46,293 nucleotides of DNA from Candidatus Zixiibacteriota bacterium (GTDB lineage: Bacteria; Zixibacteria; MSB-5A5; UM-FILTER-46-8). The first letter of the stretch is position 1; every line of letters starts with the position of its first letter. The DNA is taken from assembly GCA_014730345.1 (NCBI GenBank), contig WJIJ01000074.1, positions 1 to 46,293 of the forward strand, given 5' to 3'. Position numbers and translations under genes: made by a program. This document shows, piece after piece, positions 35,379 through 43,070 of the stretch. The notes beneath the pieces were generated by a model that searched no databases, was not told the DNA's origin, and saw only the letters and a program-made list of their open reading frames with translations.

Positions 35379-35494
35379 ATGTTAAACTTGTCCCCGATTA
35401 TTCCAATTTATTTCTAAAGCTATATCGCATATTATCTTAAAATTCTTTTTCAACTTCATTCCGATTTCAATTTTCGCTGAGTCAGCCAAAATCA

Positions 35495-35520
35495 TTGCGT
35501 TTTGCAATTGCGTTTTGCAA
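35495..35520. repeat. Tandem 13-bp dyad repeats, probable activator-binding site
   Basis: Two perfect adjacent copies of TTGCGTTTTGCAA, each itself an imperfect palindrome (TTGC-N5-GCAA), with a third partial TTGCAA just beyond. They lie immediately after the stop of the divergent third pilin gene and about 143-168 bases upstream of the predicted sigma-54 start site, the normal distance for an enhancer-type site bound by an NtrC-family activator. The binding role is inferred. Confidence 0.6.
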
Positions 35521-35530
35521 ATTGCAATTA

Positions 35531-35974
35531 TCAATTCTGCGAATCATCGGATACGCATGCCAGCGTACCGGTATTATCAATTCTCCATACGTCGTTTGTC
35601 GGGTCATCATCCAATCCCGTAGCGGTGGCTACCACATTGAAATTGTTAGGGTTACCGGTTAAAGCGTAGTGATAACGGGCATTCTCCATTATCTCCACTT
35701 TTATAGCCAGCATACTGAAATTCCCCCGATTGGCAATCGATGAGTCTGCCGAAATGGTTGAGCCGTCCGAAGGCCAATAATGCCCGTATTCCTGAAAATA
35801 AGCGCGTTCAAGAGTATAAATCTGCTTCAGAATCCCCTTGGCTTCGGACTGTTTAACCTTCGTAGTAGCCGTTAAATATCTCCCAATAGCAAGCGCGGCA
35901 AGTATTCCCACAATCACGACAACGATCATCAGTTCGACAAGCGTGAAACCCCTCTTGTTCTTAATTGAGTTCAT
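35531..35974 (-). CDS. Divergent type IV prepilin-like protein
   Basis: A 147-residue prepilin with a short leader (MNSIKNKRG) and mature start FTLVELMIVVVIVGILAALA, keeping Glu5. Unlike the two downstream pilins it has IGRY where they have IPRF, so the kink proline of the helix is missing. The head differs too: HYWPSDGSTISADSSI, no paired cysteines, but the same closing pattern DDDPTNDVWRIDNTGTLACV. It may be a minor pilin. The start overlaps the end of the DUF2723 gene by 14 bases; an ATG eight codons earlier is also possible. No terminator follows; the tandem dyad repeats do. Confidence 0.92.
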   Translation of the reverse strand: MNSIKNKRGFTLVELMIVVVIVGILAALAIGRYLTATTKVKQSEAKGILKQIYTLERAYFQEYGHYWPSDGSTISADSSIANRGNFSMLAIKVEIMENARYHYALTGNPNNFNVVATATGLDDDPTNDVWRIDNTGTLACVSDDSQN

Positions 35975-37847
35975 GCCTGGTTTCCTGTTGAAATTCATTG
36001 TCTATTATAGTCTTATATTCCTTAATCATATCGGCCGAATTCGGGTCGATATTAATTAGCTCATTAAAACATCGCTCCGCCTCGGCTTCCTTTCCGTTCG
36101 CGTGGAAATATATACCGCGATTTATGAGCCACTCCGCGTAAAATCTCATCGAGTGGCTGTCATTTTTATAATGTGGAAACAAACGCAGTTGAGGGGATGA
36201 AAACTGTTGTTGACCGCCCCCGTTAAAACTATACATAATACCGTCGGTTGTCAGCGCTGGCGCTAATCCAAGCAGGGCCGGCGAGAATTCCACGATTAAC
36301 CGCTTCTTGTATTTTTCGATAATCCGATTTAATAATTCATAACGATCTGCACCGGCTGAACTCTCCAATTGCAGGATGCCGCTTAGTTTTTCCCGGTACC
36401 ATCGTTTATCCAGCAAACCGATGTCCACAACCTTAACCCCATCGAAGTTTTCATCGGTATTTATCTTATAATCGAGAAGAAACTTGCTGTTAACCGAACT
36501 ACAGAGGACCACGCTGTCTTTTTTGAGCGACAAAGACATAGCTTCCATCAAACGTTCCGCCCGGTCATAACCCCTTAAACTGAAGGTCAAGTTAGATGTA
36601 CTCAGCATCAACAGGAAGAAAACCGTAATAGAAAATGCAAGCGAATAGGGAAGTGAACCAATTTTGCGGCTCAACGATAGCTTCGCCCTGCTTATGTGCA
36701 AGATCCTTATCCAGCCGATAGCCGACAGCACGAACATTACCCCAACCGAAGGCAATAGGTAACCGTGTAAATCCTGGTATTCATAGAAATACGATTCAAA
36801 AAATATTATCGATAAACAGTTGGCCCCGATAAGAACAGCAATTCCCGCCGCAATCCGTGTTGTGTACCGGTACAACCATATAAAACCGGTGATCGCTCCA
36901 GCCAAGCCGATGATTCCAAGCTGTTTATAAAGTAAACCAACGGCAAATGATATAGCGTCGTAAAGATGTAAGATCGAAAATGTTCCTGATGGAATGCCAA
37001 AATCCGATGAGAACAGAATCGCCAAAGTTCCGCTTAGTCCTTCCGGAGCTCCCCAGAAATATCCGCTTCCGGCCGCGTATCGGAGAGGGATGTACATAAC
37101 TACCGAAGCCCCGAGGATAAACGCTCCTATCCAGCAGGGAATCTGCTTTTTCAGCCGGTCTCCTTTATAAAGAGGAATCAGCATTATGAGTATGGCAGGT
37201 ATGGTAAGGAAAACGGTCAGGTGATGCAATCCGGCGCCCAAACCGGCCAGGAACGCGATTAAGAAGGGATAGCGGCGGAAGTTAAGGCGTGAATCTCCGC
37301 TTCTTATGGCAAGGTATAAAATTGTGGAAATTAGCAGTAAATTAGGATAGTAAACTTCGGCGCGCAATGCCTGGTTCAGCGAACTGTAACATCCGGCGGC
37401 GGCGAAGATTATGAGGAATAAAGGATTCTGCCATCCGTCAATATTGATCCGGAAATGATTCTGTATTTTTCCCGCAAGGTTGATAGCCAACTGGTATAGC
37501 ATGAATATGGTCAGGGTCCCGGTTATTGCCGAAAAAAGGTTCATCCCCGCCGCGGGATTAAACCGGGTAACCAGCGTAACCAACTTTCCCAGAAGAATAT
37601 ATAATGGGAAACCTGGCGAATGGGGAAGCCCCAACGTATGCGCCGCCACGGTCAACTCCGCTGAATCCCAATAGTAAACGGCAGGGCACAATTTGTAATA
37701 AAACATTACCATGACCCCGATAATCAGAAGAATCGATTCCGAAGCCAACAGGCCTGGTGGGGCGACGGCTGACAATTCCTCGGGAGGTTTCCACCGCCTT
37801 TCGTGAGACTTCCTGATGGATTCCCGTTTTTCTTTTATCGCTTTCAA
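35961..37847 (-). CDS. DUF2723 family polytopic membrane protein (GT-C glycosyltransferase-like)
   Basis: A 628-residue membrane protein with about twelve transmembrane helices in the first 420 residues. The start of the membrane part carries the DUF2723 signature: YYWDSAELTVAAHTLGLPHS followed by PGFPLYILLG, with Asp and His in the first extracytoplasmic loop as in GT-C O-mannosyltransferase-like enzymes. A soluble C-terminal part (about 430-628) ends with a TPR-like unit (AEAERCFNELINIDPNSADM). The family is annotated as O-mannosyltransferase-like, but activity is rarely shown. It starts at TTG three bases after the regulator's stop and overlaps the third pilin, so a link to pilin modification is possible but unproven. 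Confidence 0.85.
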   Translation of the reverse strand: MKAIKEKRESIRKSHERRWKPPEELSAVAPPGLLASESILLIIGVMVMFYYKLCPAVYYWDSAELTVAAHTLGLPHSPGFPLYILLGKLVTLVTRFNPAAGMNLFSAITGTLTIFMLYQLAINLAGKIQNHFRINIDGWQNPLFLIIFAAAGCYSSLNQALRAEVYYPNLLLISTILYLAIRSGDSRLNFRRYPFLIAFLAGLGAGLHHLTVFLTIPAILIMLIPLYKGDRLKKQIPCWIGAFILGASVVMYIPLRYAAGSGYFWGAPEGLSGTLAILFSSDFGIPSGTFSILHLYDAISFAVGLLYKQLGIIGLAGAITGFIWLYRYTTRIAAGIAVLIGANCLSIIFFESYFYEYQDLHGYLLPSVGVMFVLSAIGWIRILHISRAKLSLSRKIGSLPYSLAFSITVFFLLMLSTSNLTFSLRGYDRAERLMEAMSLSLKKDSVVLCSSVNSKFLLDYKINTDENFDGVKVVDIGLLDKRWYREKLSGILQLESSAGADRYELLNRIIEKYKKRLIVEFSPALLGLAPALTTDGIMYSFNGGGQQQFSSPQLRLFPHYKNDSHSMRFYAEWLINRGIYFHANGKEAEAERCFNELINIDPNSADMIKEYKTIIDNEFQQETRHELN

Positions 37848-37850
37848 ATA

Positions 37851-39242
37851 TTACTCGACTTTAGCTTTCTCTTTTAATTTGTATCGGTCGATTTTGCGAT
37901 ACAGGGTAGATGTATCAATTCCGAGTATTTTGGCGCTTTTTGCCTTGTTCCACCCGGTCTGGTTCAATACATAGAGGATATAAGCTTCTTCCATAACACT
38001 CAACGGCGGCGGGGAGCTTTCGAATTCCGCTGATTCCGGGAGGGGCGGGCGGCCCCCGGTTCCCCGTATTTTATCGGGCAGATCTTCCGGATTAATCTGG
38101 TCGTTTTTGGATAAGAGTACCGCCTGCTCCATAACGTTTTCCAATTCGCGGACGTTACCGTGCCATTGGTAGTTATTAAGTACATTTAGAGCCGCTTCTG
38201 AAAGCCGTTTTTGTTTACTTCCCAATTTTTTGCTGAATTTCTCGATGAAGTGGGCGGCCAACAGCGGAATATCGCCTTCCCTTTCCCGTAGCGGCGGGAT
38301 ATTTACCGGAAGGACATTCAAACGGTAAAAGAGGTCTGCGCGGAAATTGCCGGCATCGACTTCCGATTCCAGATCGGAATTGGTCGCGGCGATTAAACGG
38401 ATATCCACCGGAATGGGCGTGGTGCCTCCAAGTGGCGTAAGCTCTCTCTGTTCAAGAACCCTCAGCAGTTTGACCTGTATCGATTGGGGAGTTGTACCTA
38501 ACTCATCGAGGAAAAATGTACCGCCGTCCGCGGCTTTTAATTGACCGATTTTATCCTTTCCCGCTCCCGTAAAGGCGCCTTTTTTATACCCGAATAATTC
38601 CGATTCAAGCAGTGTTTCCGGGAGCGCCCCGCAGTTTATAGATATGAATGGTTTGTCCGCCCGCGGTGAAAGCTCGTGTATGGCCCGTGCGATAAGTTCC
38701 TTGCCGGAGCCGGATTCGCCTGTTATCAGCACGGTGCTGTCGGTGGCGGCTACCCTCTGGACTATCTCCTTGAGTTTTTCCACCTGGGGAGAGTTGCCTA
38801 TAAATTTGCTCAAGCCCTTTGATTCAGAGAGTTGACGCCGCAACTCGCGGTTCTCGTCGATAACCCGCCTTTTCTCGATACATTTGCGGATAGTGTACTT
38901 AACTTCATCGACCTTGAAAGGTTTGGTGATATATTCGGACGCTCCCTTTTTTAACGCATCGATTGCCGATTCCACCGAACCGAACGCGGTCATGATGATA
39001 AAATCAATATCGGGCTGGCGCTTTTTTACCTTCTCCATTAACTCGATACCGGTCATCTCCGGCATCATTAAATCAGCGATTACCAGGTCAAACTCGGATG
39101 TTTCGCCCTTGTTGGCCAGTTGGATGGCTTTCTCGGCCGAGGTGTCGGAGGAAACTTGATAGCCCTCCTTCTGGAGCATGATTTCCATAAACTGGCACAT
39201 GCTCTGTTCATCGTCGATAATTAATATTTTAGCGTCATTCAT
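37851..39242 (-). CDS. Sigma-54-dependent response regulator (NtrC family)
   Basis: A 463-residue activator with three domains. The receiver (about 1-120) has Asp10-Asp11, phospho-acceptor Asp57 in VIADLMMPEMTG and Lys107 (TKPF). The AAA+ domain (about 145-380) has Walker A G175-ESGSGKE, GAFTGA at 222-227 for sigma-54 contact, Walker B GGTFFLDELG and the arginine region FRADLFYRLNVLPV. The C-terminal Fis-type helix-turn-helix (about 425-458) reads WNKAKSAKILGIDTSTLYRK. The sigma-54 promoter and upstream repeats in front of the pilin gene make the pilins its likely targets, in the manner of PilR. A partial sensor protein is encoded just upstream. Confidence 0.95.
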   Translation of the reverse strand: MNDAKILIIDDEQSMCQFMEIMLQKEGYQVSSDTSAEKAIQLANKGETSEFDLVIADLMMPEMTGIELMEKVKKRQPDIDFIIMTAFGSVESAIDALKKGASEYITKPFKVDEVKYTIRKCIEKRRVIDENRELRRQLSESKGLSKFIGNSPQVEKLKEIVQRVAATDSTVLITGESGSGKELIARAIHELSPRADKPFISINCGALPETLLESELFGYKKGAFTGAGKDKIGQLKAADGGTFFLDELGTTPQSIQVKLLRVLEQRELTPLGGTTPIPVDIRLIAATNSDLESEVDAGNFRADLFYRLNVLPVNIPPLREREGDIPLLAAHFIEKFSKKLGSKQKRLSEAALNVLNNYQWHGNVRELENVMEQAVLLSKNDQINPEDLPDKIRGTGGRPPLPESAEFESSPPPLSVMEEAYILYVLNQTGWNKAKSAKILGIDTSTLYRKIDRYKLKEKAKVE

Positions 39243-39329
39243 AGGGTTAGAGCCGTTAAGTAATTGTTATCTATTACTTCGGCATAACCCGAATGCGATT
39301 GAAGTTATGGGATGTTTTTATATAACTTA

Positions 39330-40571
39330 TTATCCGATATCGAGGAACTTTTCGCCGGCAAGGTATTCGGCAATGTTGATATTTTTAAGGTTGCGCAGAG
39401 AAGAGATAACATCCTTTATTCGCAGGGTGTTATCCTCGATCATTTTTACCTTCCTGCGGATGTCGTCGCTCAACTCGTTGTCTTTCAGTAAAATAAGTTG
39501 AGCGGCGCCTAATATTATTGCCAGCTGGTTGTTAATATGGTGGTTTACTGTTGCCGCTGTAAGTTTTACAAGTTCGTTTTTATCGCTAACCGCCAACTGC
39601 TTGTAACTGGAAATCAATAAAAGTAGAGCCGCCGAAAGCTTAAATTGGTTATCATATTCAGAAATCAGGCGGTTTAAGGCCTGTATGGATTTCTGGGAAA
39701 TGGTCCCGACGGTTATGAGCATGCAGTAACCATAACACTGTTTTTTGCCCTTGAGGGGCGTTAACAGGAAATCCGAAGCGCCATAACCATCGAGCTCGCA
39801 CAGGAACTGTTCAGGTAAATTAAGTTCCGATATTTTACCGGTTGATGTCTCGTCTTTCTTGCCGATAAAAAACTCTTCCCCGTTTAATGAATGGTCGGGA
39901 TTGAAATCGGAAAGCATCACCGATTGGTTCTCTCCGGCGACATAAATATCAACTGTATTGGAGTCCGGAAGGGTATATATTAAACATGCCGCCGGAAATG
40001 CATAGACGGTAGATGCCTTCTTGAAAAAAGAGTTTAGAACCTGCCGGGGGCTTCCTGAAATACTGGGAAATGCCTGAATCGTCGACGATTCGGTCAGGGA
40101 AGCTCTTGCGGCCGATGACGCTATTATATTAGCGCATATATTCAGCGTCTGGTTTACGGTTCTGGACAGTTTTAAATCCGAGCGGGAAATCGCTATAAGG
40201 ATACCATAGTTTTCACTGTTAAAAATCAATCCCTTGCACAGCATGCGTAATTTGGGGACAGTATTCAGGCTGAATTCGCCGCTGCCTATCTCGATTTTGG
40301 GATTGCCGTTGTCGGAAATTTCCGGCTTAAGGTAATTATGAAGCAGTTCCCTGGTTGTCTCCAGAAATTTTACATTTCCCGCGGCGGCAATTCTCGAACT
40401 GTGATATTTGCGATTACGAAGCAGCAATCCGATGGTATACTCCGGGAAAATCCCGGCAATAGCCTGAACTATATCCTCGGCAATAATCTCCGCTGAAAAC
40501 TCCGAACAGAAATTTGACAGGTTCGATAGTAATTCGAGATGAGAATATGGATTGTCTTTGGAATCGCACAT
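39330..40571 (-). CDS. GAF-like sensor protein with histidine-kinase H-box but no ATPase domain
   Basis: A 413-residue soluble protein. Two regions look GAF-like (about 10-160 and 170-320, alternating hydrophobic strands and helices). Residues 335-400 form a helical pair like the dimerisation/phosphotransfer domain of histidine kinases: LVKLTAATVNHHINNQLAII, with His344 where kinases have the H of HExxN and His345 in place of the usual acidic residue. The protein stops 13 residues after that domain (ending EYLAGEKFLDIG), so the ATP-binding domain is absent. It is encoded upstream of the NtrC-type regulator on the same strand with an 87-base gap holding a 7-bp hairpin. It could be a phosphatase, phosphotransfer partner or scaffold. 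Confidence 0.75.
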   Translation of the reverse strand: MCDSKDNPYSHLELLSNLSNFCSEFSAEIIAEDIVQAIAGIFPEYTIGLLLRNRKYHSSRIAAAGNVKFLETTRELLHNYLKPEISDNGNPKIEIGSGEFSLNTVPKLRMLCKGLIFNSENYGILIAISRSDLKLSRTVNQTLNICANIIASSAARASLTESSTIQAFPSISGSPRQVLNSFFKKASTVYAFPAACLIYTLPDSNTVDIYVAGENQSVMLSDFNPDHSLNGEEFFIGKKDETSTGKISELNLPEQFLCELDGYGASDFLLTPLKGKKQCYGYCMLITVGTISQKSIQALNRLISEYDNQFKLSAALLLLISSYKQLAVSDKNELVKLTAATVNHHINNQLAIILGAAQLILLKDNELSDDIRRKVKMIEDNTLRIKDVISSLRNLKNINIAEYLAGEKFLDIG

Positions 40572-40766
40572 TTTTCGAGGTCATCCCAAAATAGATAGTG
40601 TTAATATTACATTATAAATATATAAAATATAGCCTGAAAAGCAAAATCAAATTGTGAGGCAATATAGAGCGGGAAAAATTATAAAACAAATAGATTTTTA
40701 CAATAGGATACAAAAATATGCTTCAAGGTCGTTTACATAAATGTCGAAATAAATGAAAGAAATTAC

Positions 40767-40795
40767 TTGCGCATGGATTAACGCGCAAATATATT
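40767..40795 (+). promoter_or_regulatory. Promoter of tRNA-Leu
   Basis: TTGCGC, 17 bases, TATATT, ending 11 bases before the tRNA. TTGCGC also forms a dyad with GCGCAA ten bases later, inside the spacer. The rest of the 235-base gap between the sensor gene and the tRNA is AT-rich and shows no gene. Confidence 0.5.
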
Positions 40796-40806
40796 AGAAG
40801 CTTATT

Positions 40807-40890
40807 GCCGAAGTGGTGGAACTGGTAGACACGCTGTGTTCAGGGCGCAGTGCTCTTTGGGGCGTGTGGGTTCAAATCCCACCTTCGGCA
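40807..40890 (+). tRNA. tRNA-Leu (anticodon CAG)
   Basis: An 84-base tRNA with a 7-bp acceptor stem (GCCGAAG / CTTCGGC), D-arm, anticodon stem CTGTG/CGCAG with loop TTCAGGG giving anticodon CAG, a long class II variable arm (GTGCTCTTTGGGGCGT region), and T-arm with GTTCAAATC. Discriminator base A. CCA is not encoded; a run of seven T follows directly and may end transcription. Confidence 0.93.
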
Positions 40891-40940
40891 TTTTTTTATG
40901 CCAGGAATTTATTCCGCTATATTTTTTCGAGAGAACGTTG

Positions 40941-42899
40941 TTAATCTATATAACCGAGGGCTTTCAACTGGGCTTTAGTCGCCGGGTCGAGTTCCACGCT
41001 TATCCCTTCCACCGAATTTGCCTTCAACGCATTAACCATATTAACCAGGGAATCTTTTAGCTCGGTTACCCGTTGGGAATATTCCGGGGCGTTGGCCAGG
41101 TTATTCTGCTCCAGCGGGTCTTTATCCAACCGGTAGTAACCAAGCGGCGGGATACTTCTCAGCTTTTTTTCGACCATGCTGTCGGGAAGGTCGCTGGAAT
41201 ACGCGATATATAATTTTTCATCGAGGTCCCGCAAACTACGTGAATCATGTTTCTTGTTGGTATGCGAAATCGTCCATTCCCAGCTATCACGGTTGAGCAG
41301 GTCAACTCCTTCCCAAGTGCCGGGTATCTCAGTTCCGAGATAGGAAAGTAATGTCGGAGCAAGGTCTATCGACTGGACAAGCGAAGAATCAATGGTTCCA
41401 CCCATCTCCGAGAAGGGAAACTTTATCAGCATCGGTATGCGGATGACTTCATCGTAAAGGGTACGGGCGTGAATCCATCCCTGGTGTTCGTAGAACTCCT
41501 CGCCATGGTCGGATATTATGGCGATCAATGTACTGTCGTACAAGTTAATCTCTTTCAGGTAGTCCATTAAATTACCGAGCGCCTTATCGGTGTAAACCAC
41601 TTCCTGCCTGTAAACTTCCTTTATCCTTTCGATATCCTCGGGAGTGGGGTTTTGGGGATCAAAATGTTCGGGTTTGTAAGGATCGTACTTAACACCGTTA
41701 AACGGATGAACGAAGTATGGGGAGTGAGGATCCATATAATGTAAAAAGAAAAAGAACTTCTTATCCCGATTTGTAGAAATCCAATCGATTACCCTTTGAG
41801 AGGTCGCGACGCCATCAAGATAATACAGCCGGGTTATCTGCTTGGGGCTGGATTTGGATAGAAAAAATGCCAACAACGGCCTGTGCAGGGAAAACAACCT
41901 GAAGTCCGATTTGGGAAGCTCTTTCATCTTTTTAAATGGAAAAAGGCTTTGATAATGGTTAAATCCCTGGTGGAAATTGTTGGCAACGCCGATATGCAGA
42001 TTATTGTGATAACCAATAGTATAATAACCGAGATCGCGCATTATCTCGCCAATCGTGGATACTTCCGGATTTAAGACGTCATATTCGGTAAGGGCATTGT
42101 GCTGGAAGGGATACATTGAAGTTATTATGCTGGCTATGGACGGTTTCGTCCAACTGCAGTTGGCTATGGCGTTCGGATAGTAAATCCCATCCTCGGCGAA
42201 CTTGTCGAAGTTTGGGGTGTCAATATCGTAACCGGTCAGGGAAAGCCAGTCGAATCTAAGGGCATCAATAATGATAAATAATACATACGGTTTGTCGGAA
42301 ACCTTGTCGTTTTCCGACATATCGTATGGCTCAAATTTTACGTCGGAGCCGGTTGTGGAAAACGCCGAAACTGATATGATGGCAGTGATTAGTACGTATA
42401 AAATTACCCCTGAAAACTGCCAGGGGATTTTAATAAGCCGGGAAAAGTTCCTGAACAGCAATAGCATTCCCAGGCCGGCAAAGAAAAACAGGGCTACAAA
42501 AACAAGCGATAACAAGTATGACAGAAGCATGGACGAGGGGAATCCAAACTGTTGAAATATGACTTTCGGAATAATACTGAATATCATTAAAACCAGGGTC
42601 GCGGTGAAATAAATATTCGATAATCCTTTGGTGCGGTAAATTCCCTTAATAAACAATGAAAGTATACCTATTATAATGGAAAACAGGAAAACCGCTACCG
42701 TTCCCAGAAAGGGATAGAAGAACAGGGACGAGCGCATCAGGACCCTCTCGGTAACGATGCTAAGATAGATGGTTTCCCCGATACCGGCAACCGCTCCGGC
42801 TAAAAAACCGGGAACGAGGGTATTAATAATATACTTGTAAATTTTAATAATCATAGATGGGTTTTCCGACGACATACCGTAATCTCCGGGAGCATTCAT
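40941..42899 (-). CDS. Membrane-anchored sulfatase / alkaline-phosphatase-superfamily protein
   Basis: A 652-residue protein with five N-terminal transmembrane helices (between about 25 and 180) and an extracytoplasmic sulfatase-fold domain (about 200-650). Metal-site motifs: LFIIIDALRFDWLS with Asp212, and ISDHGEEFYEHQGW near the C-terminal third. The nucleophile region reads NCSWTKPSIASIITSMYP: aligned to the C/S-x-P-x-R sulfatase motif, Thr251 falls on the nucleophile and the Arg is missing, so formylglycine formation is unlikely. That leaves a phosphatase, phosphotransferase or other hydrolase of envelope polymers, as in LTA-synthase-like proteins. An ATG eight codons downstream is an alternative start. 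Convergent with the tRNA. Confidence 0.82.
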   Translation of the reverse strand: MNAPGDYGMSSENPSMIIKIYKYIINTLVPGFLAGAVAGIGETIYLSIVTERVLMRSSLFFYPFLGTVAVFLFSIIIGILSLFIKGIYRTKGLSNIYFTATLVLMIFSIIPKVIFQQFGFPSSMLLSYLLSLVFVALFFFAGLGMLLLFRNFSRLIKIPWQFSGVILYVLITAIISVSAFSTTGSDVKFEPYDMSENDKVSDKPYVLFIIIDALRFDWLSLTGYDIDTPNFDKFAEDGIYYPNAIANCSWTKPSIASIITSMYPFQHNALTEYDVLNPEVSTIGEIMRDLGYYTIGYHNNLHIGVANNFHQGFNHYQSLFPFKKMKELPKSDFRLFSLHRPLLAFFLSKSSPKQITRLYYLDGVATSQRVIDWISTNRDKKFFFFLHYMDPHSPYFVHPFNGVKYDPYKPEHFDPQNPTPEDIERIKEVYRQEVVYTDKALGNLMDYLKEINLYDSTLIAIISDHGEEFYEHQGWIHARTLYDEVIRIPMLIKFPFSEMGGTIDSSLVQSIDLAPTLLSYLGTEIPGTWEGVDLLNRDSWEWTISHTNKKHDSRSLRDLDEKLYIAYSSDLPDSMVEKKLRSIPPLGYYRLDKDPLEQNNLANAPEYSQRVTELKDSLVNMVNALKANSVEGISVELDPATKAQLKALGYID

Positions 42900-42921
42900 A
42901 TTTAATATCCAACAGGCAATG

Positions 42922-42950
42922 AATATAGATGATGTGCATTAATGAAACAA
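42922..42950 (-). promoter_or_regulatory. Candidate promoter of the sulfatase-family gene
   Basis: On the minus strand TTGTTT, 17 bases, TATATT, about 22 bases before the ATG. The rest of this 171-base gap shows no gene and no clear terminator for the cytochrome operon. Confidence 0.45.
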
Positions 42951-43070
42951 GCTAAAAATCCACAGCTAATTCGATTACTGTAGTTCAATAATCCGATTTG
43001 AGGAAGGGAATTTCCTTGAAGCTGATGTTACGAAGGTATCGGGTTAAAGATGTTTGCAGTAATTGATTCC

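Noticed and set aside
35495-35530. CRISPR-like or other repeat array
   Set aside because: Only two copies without spacers; enhancer-type binding site fits the context better.
34366-35974. Pseudopilins of a type II secretion system
   Set aside because: No other gsp genes are present and the GspG-type calcium-site ending is not seen; type IV pilin-like is the safer name, though T2SS relatives cannot be fully excluded.
40807-40890. tRNA-Leu used as an integration site of a mobile element
   Set aside because: No integrase gene and no repeated copy of the tRNA 3' end was found in the window.
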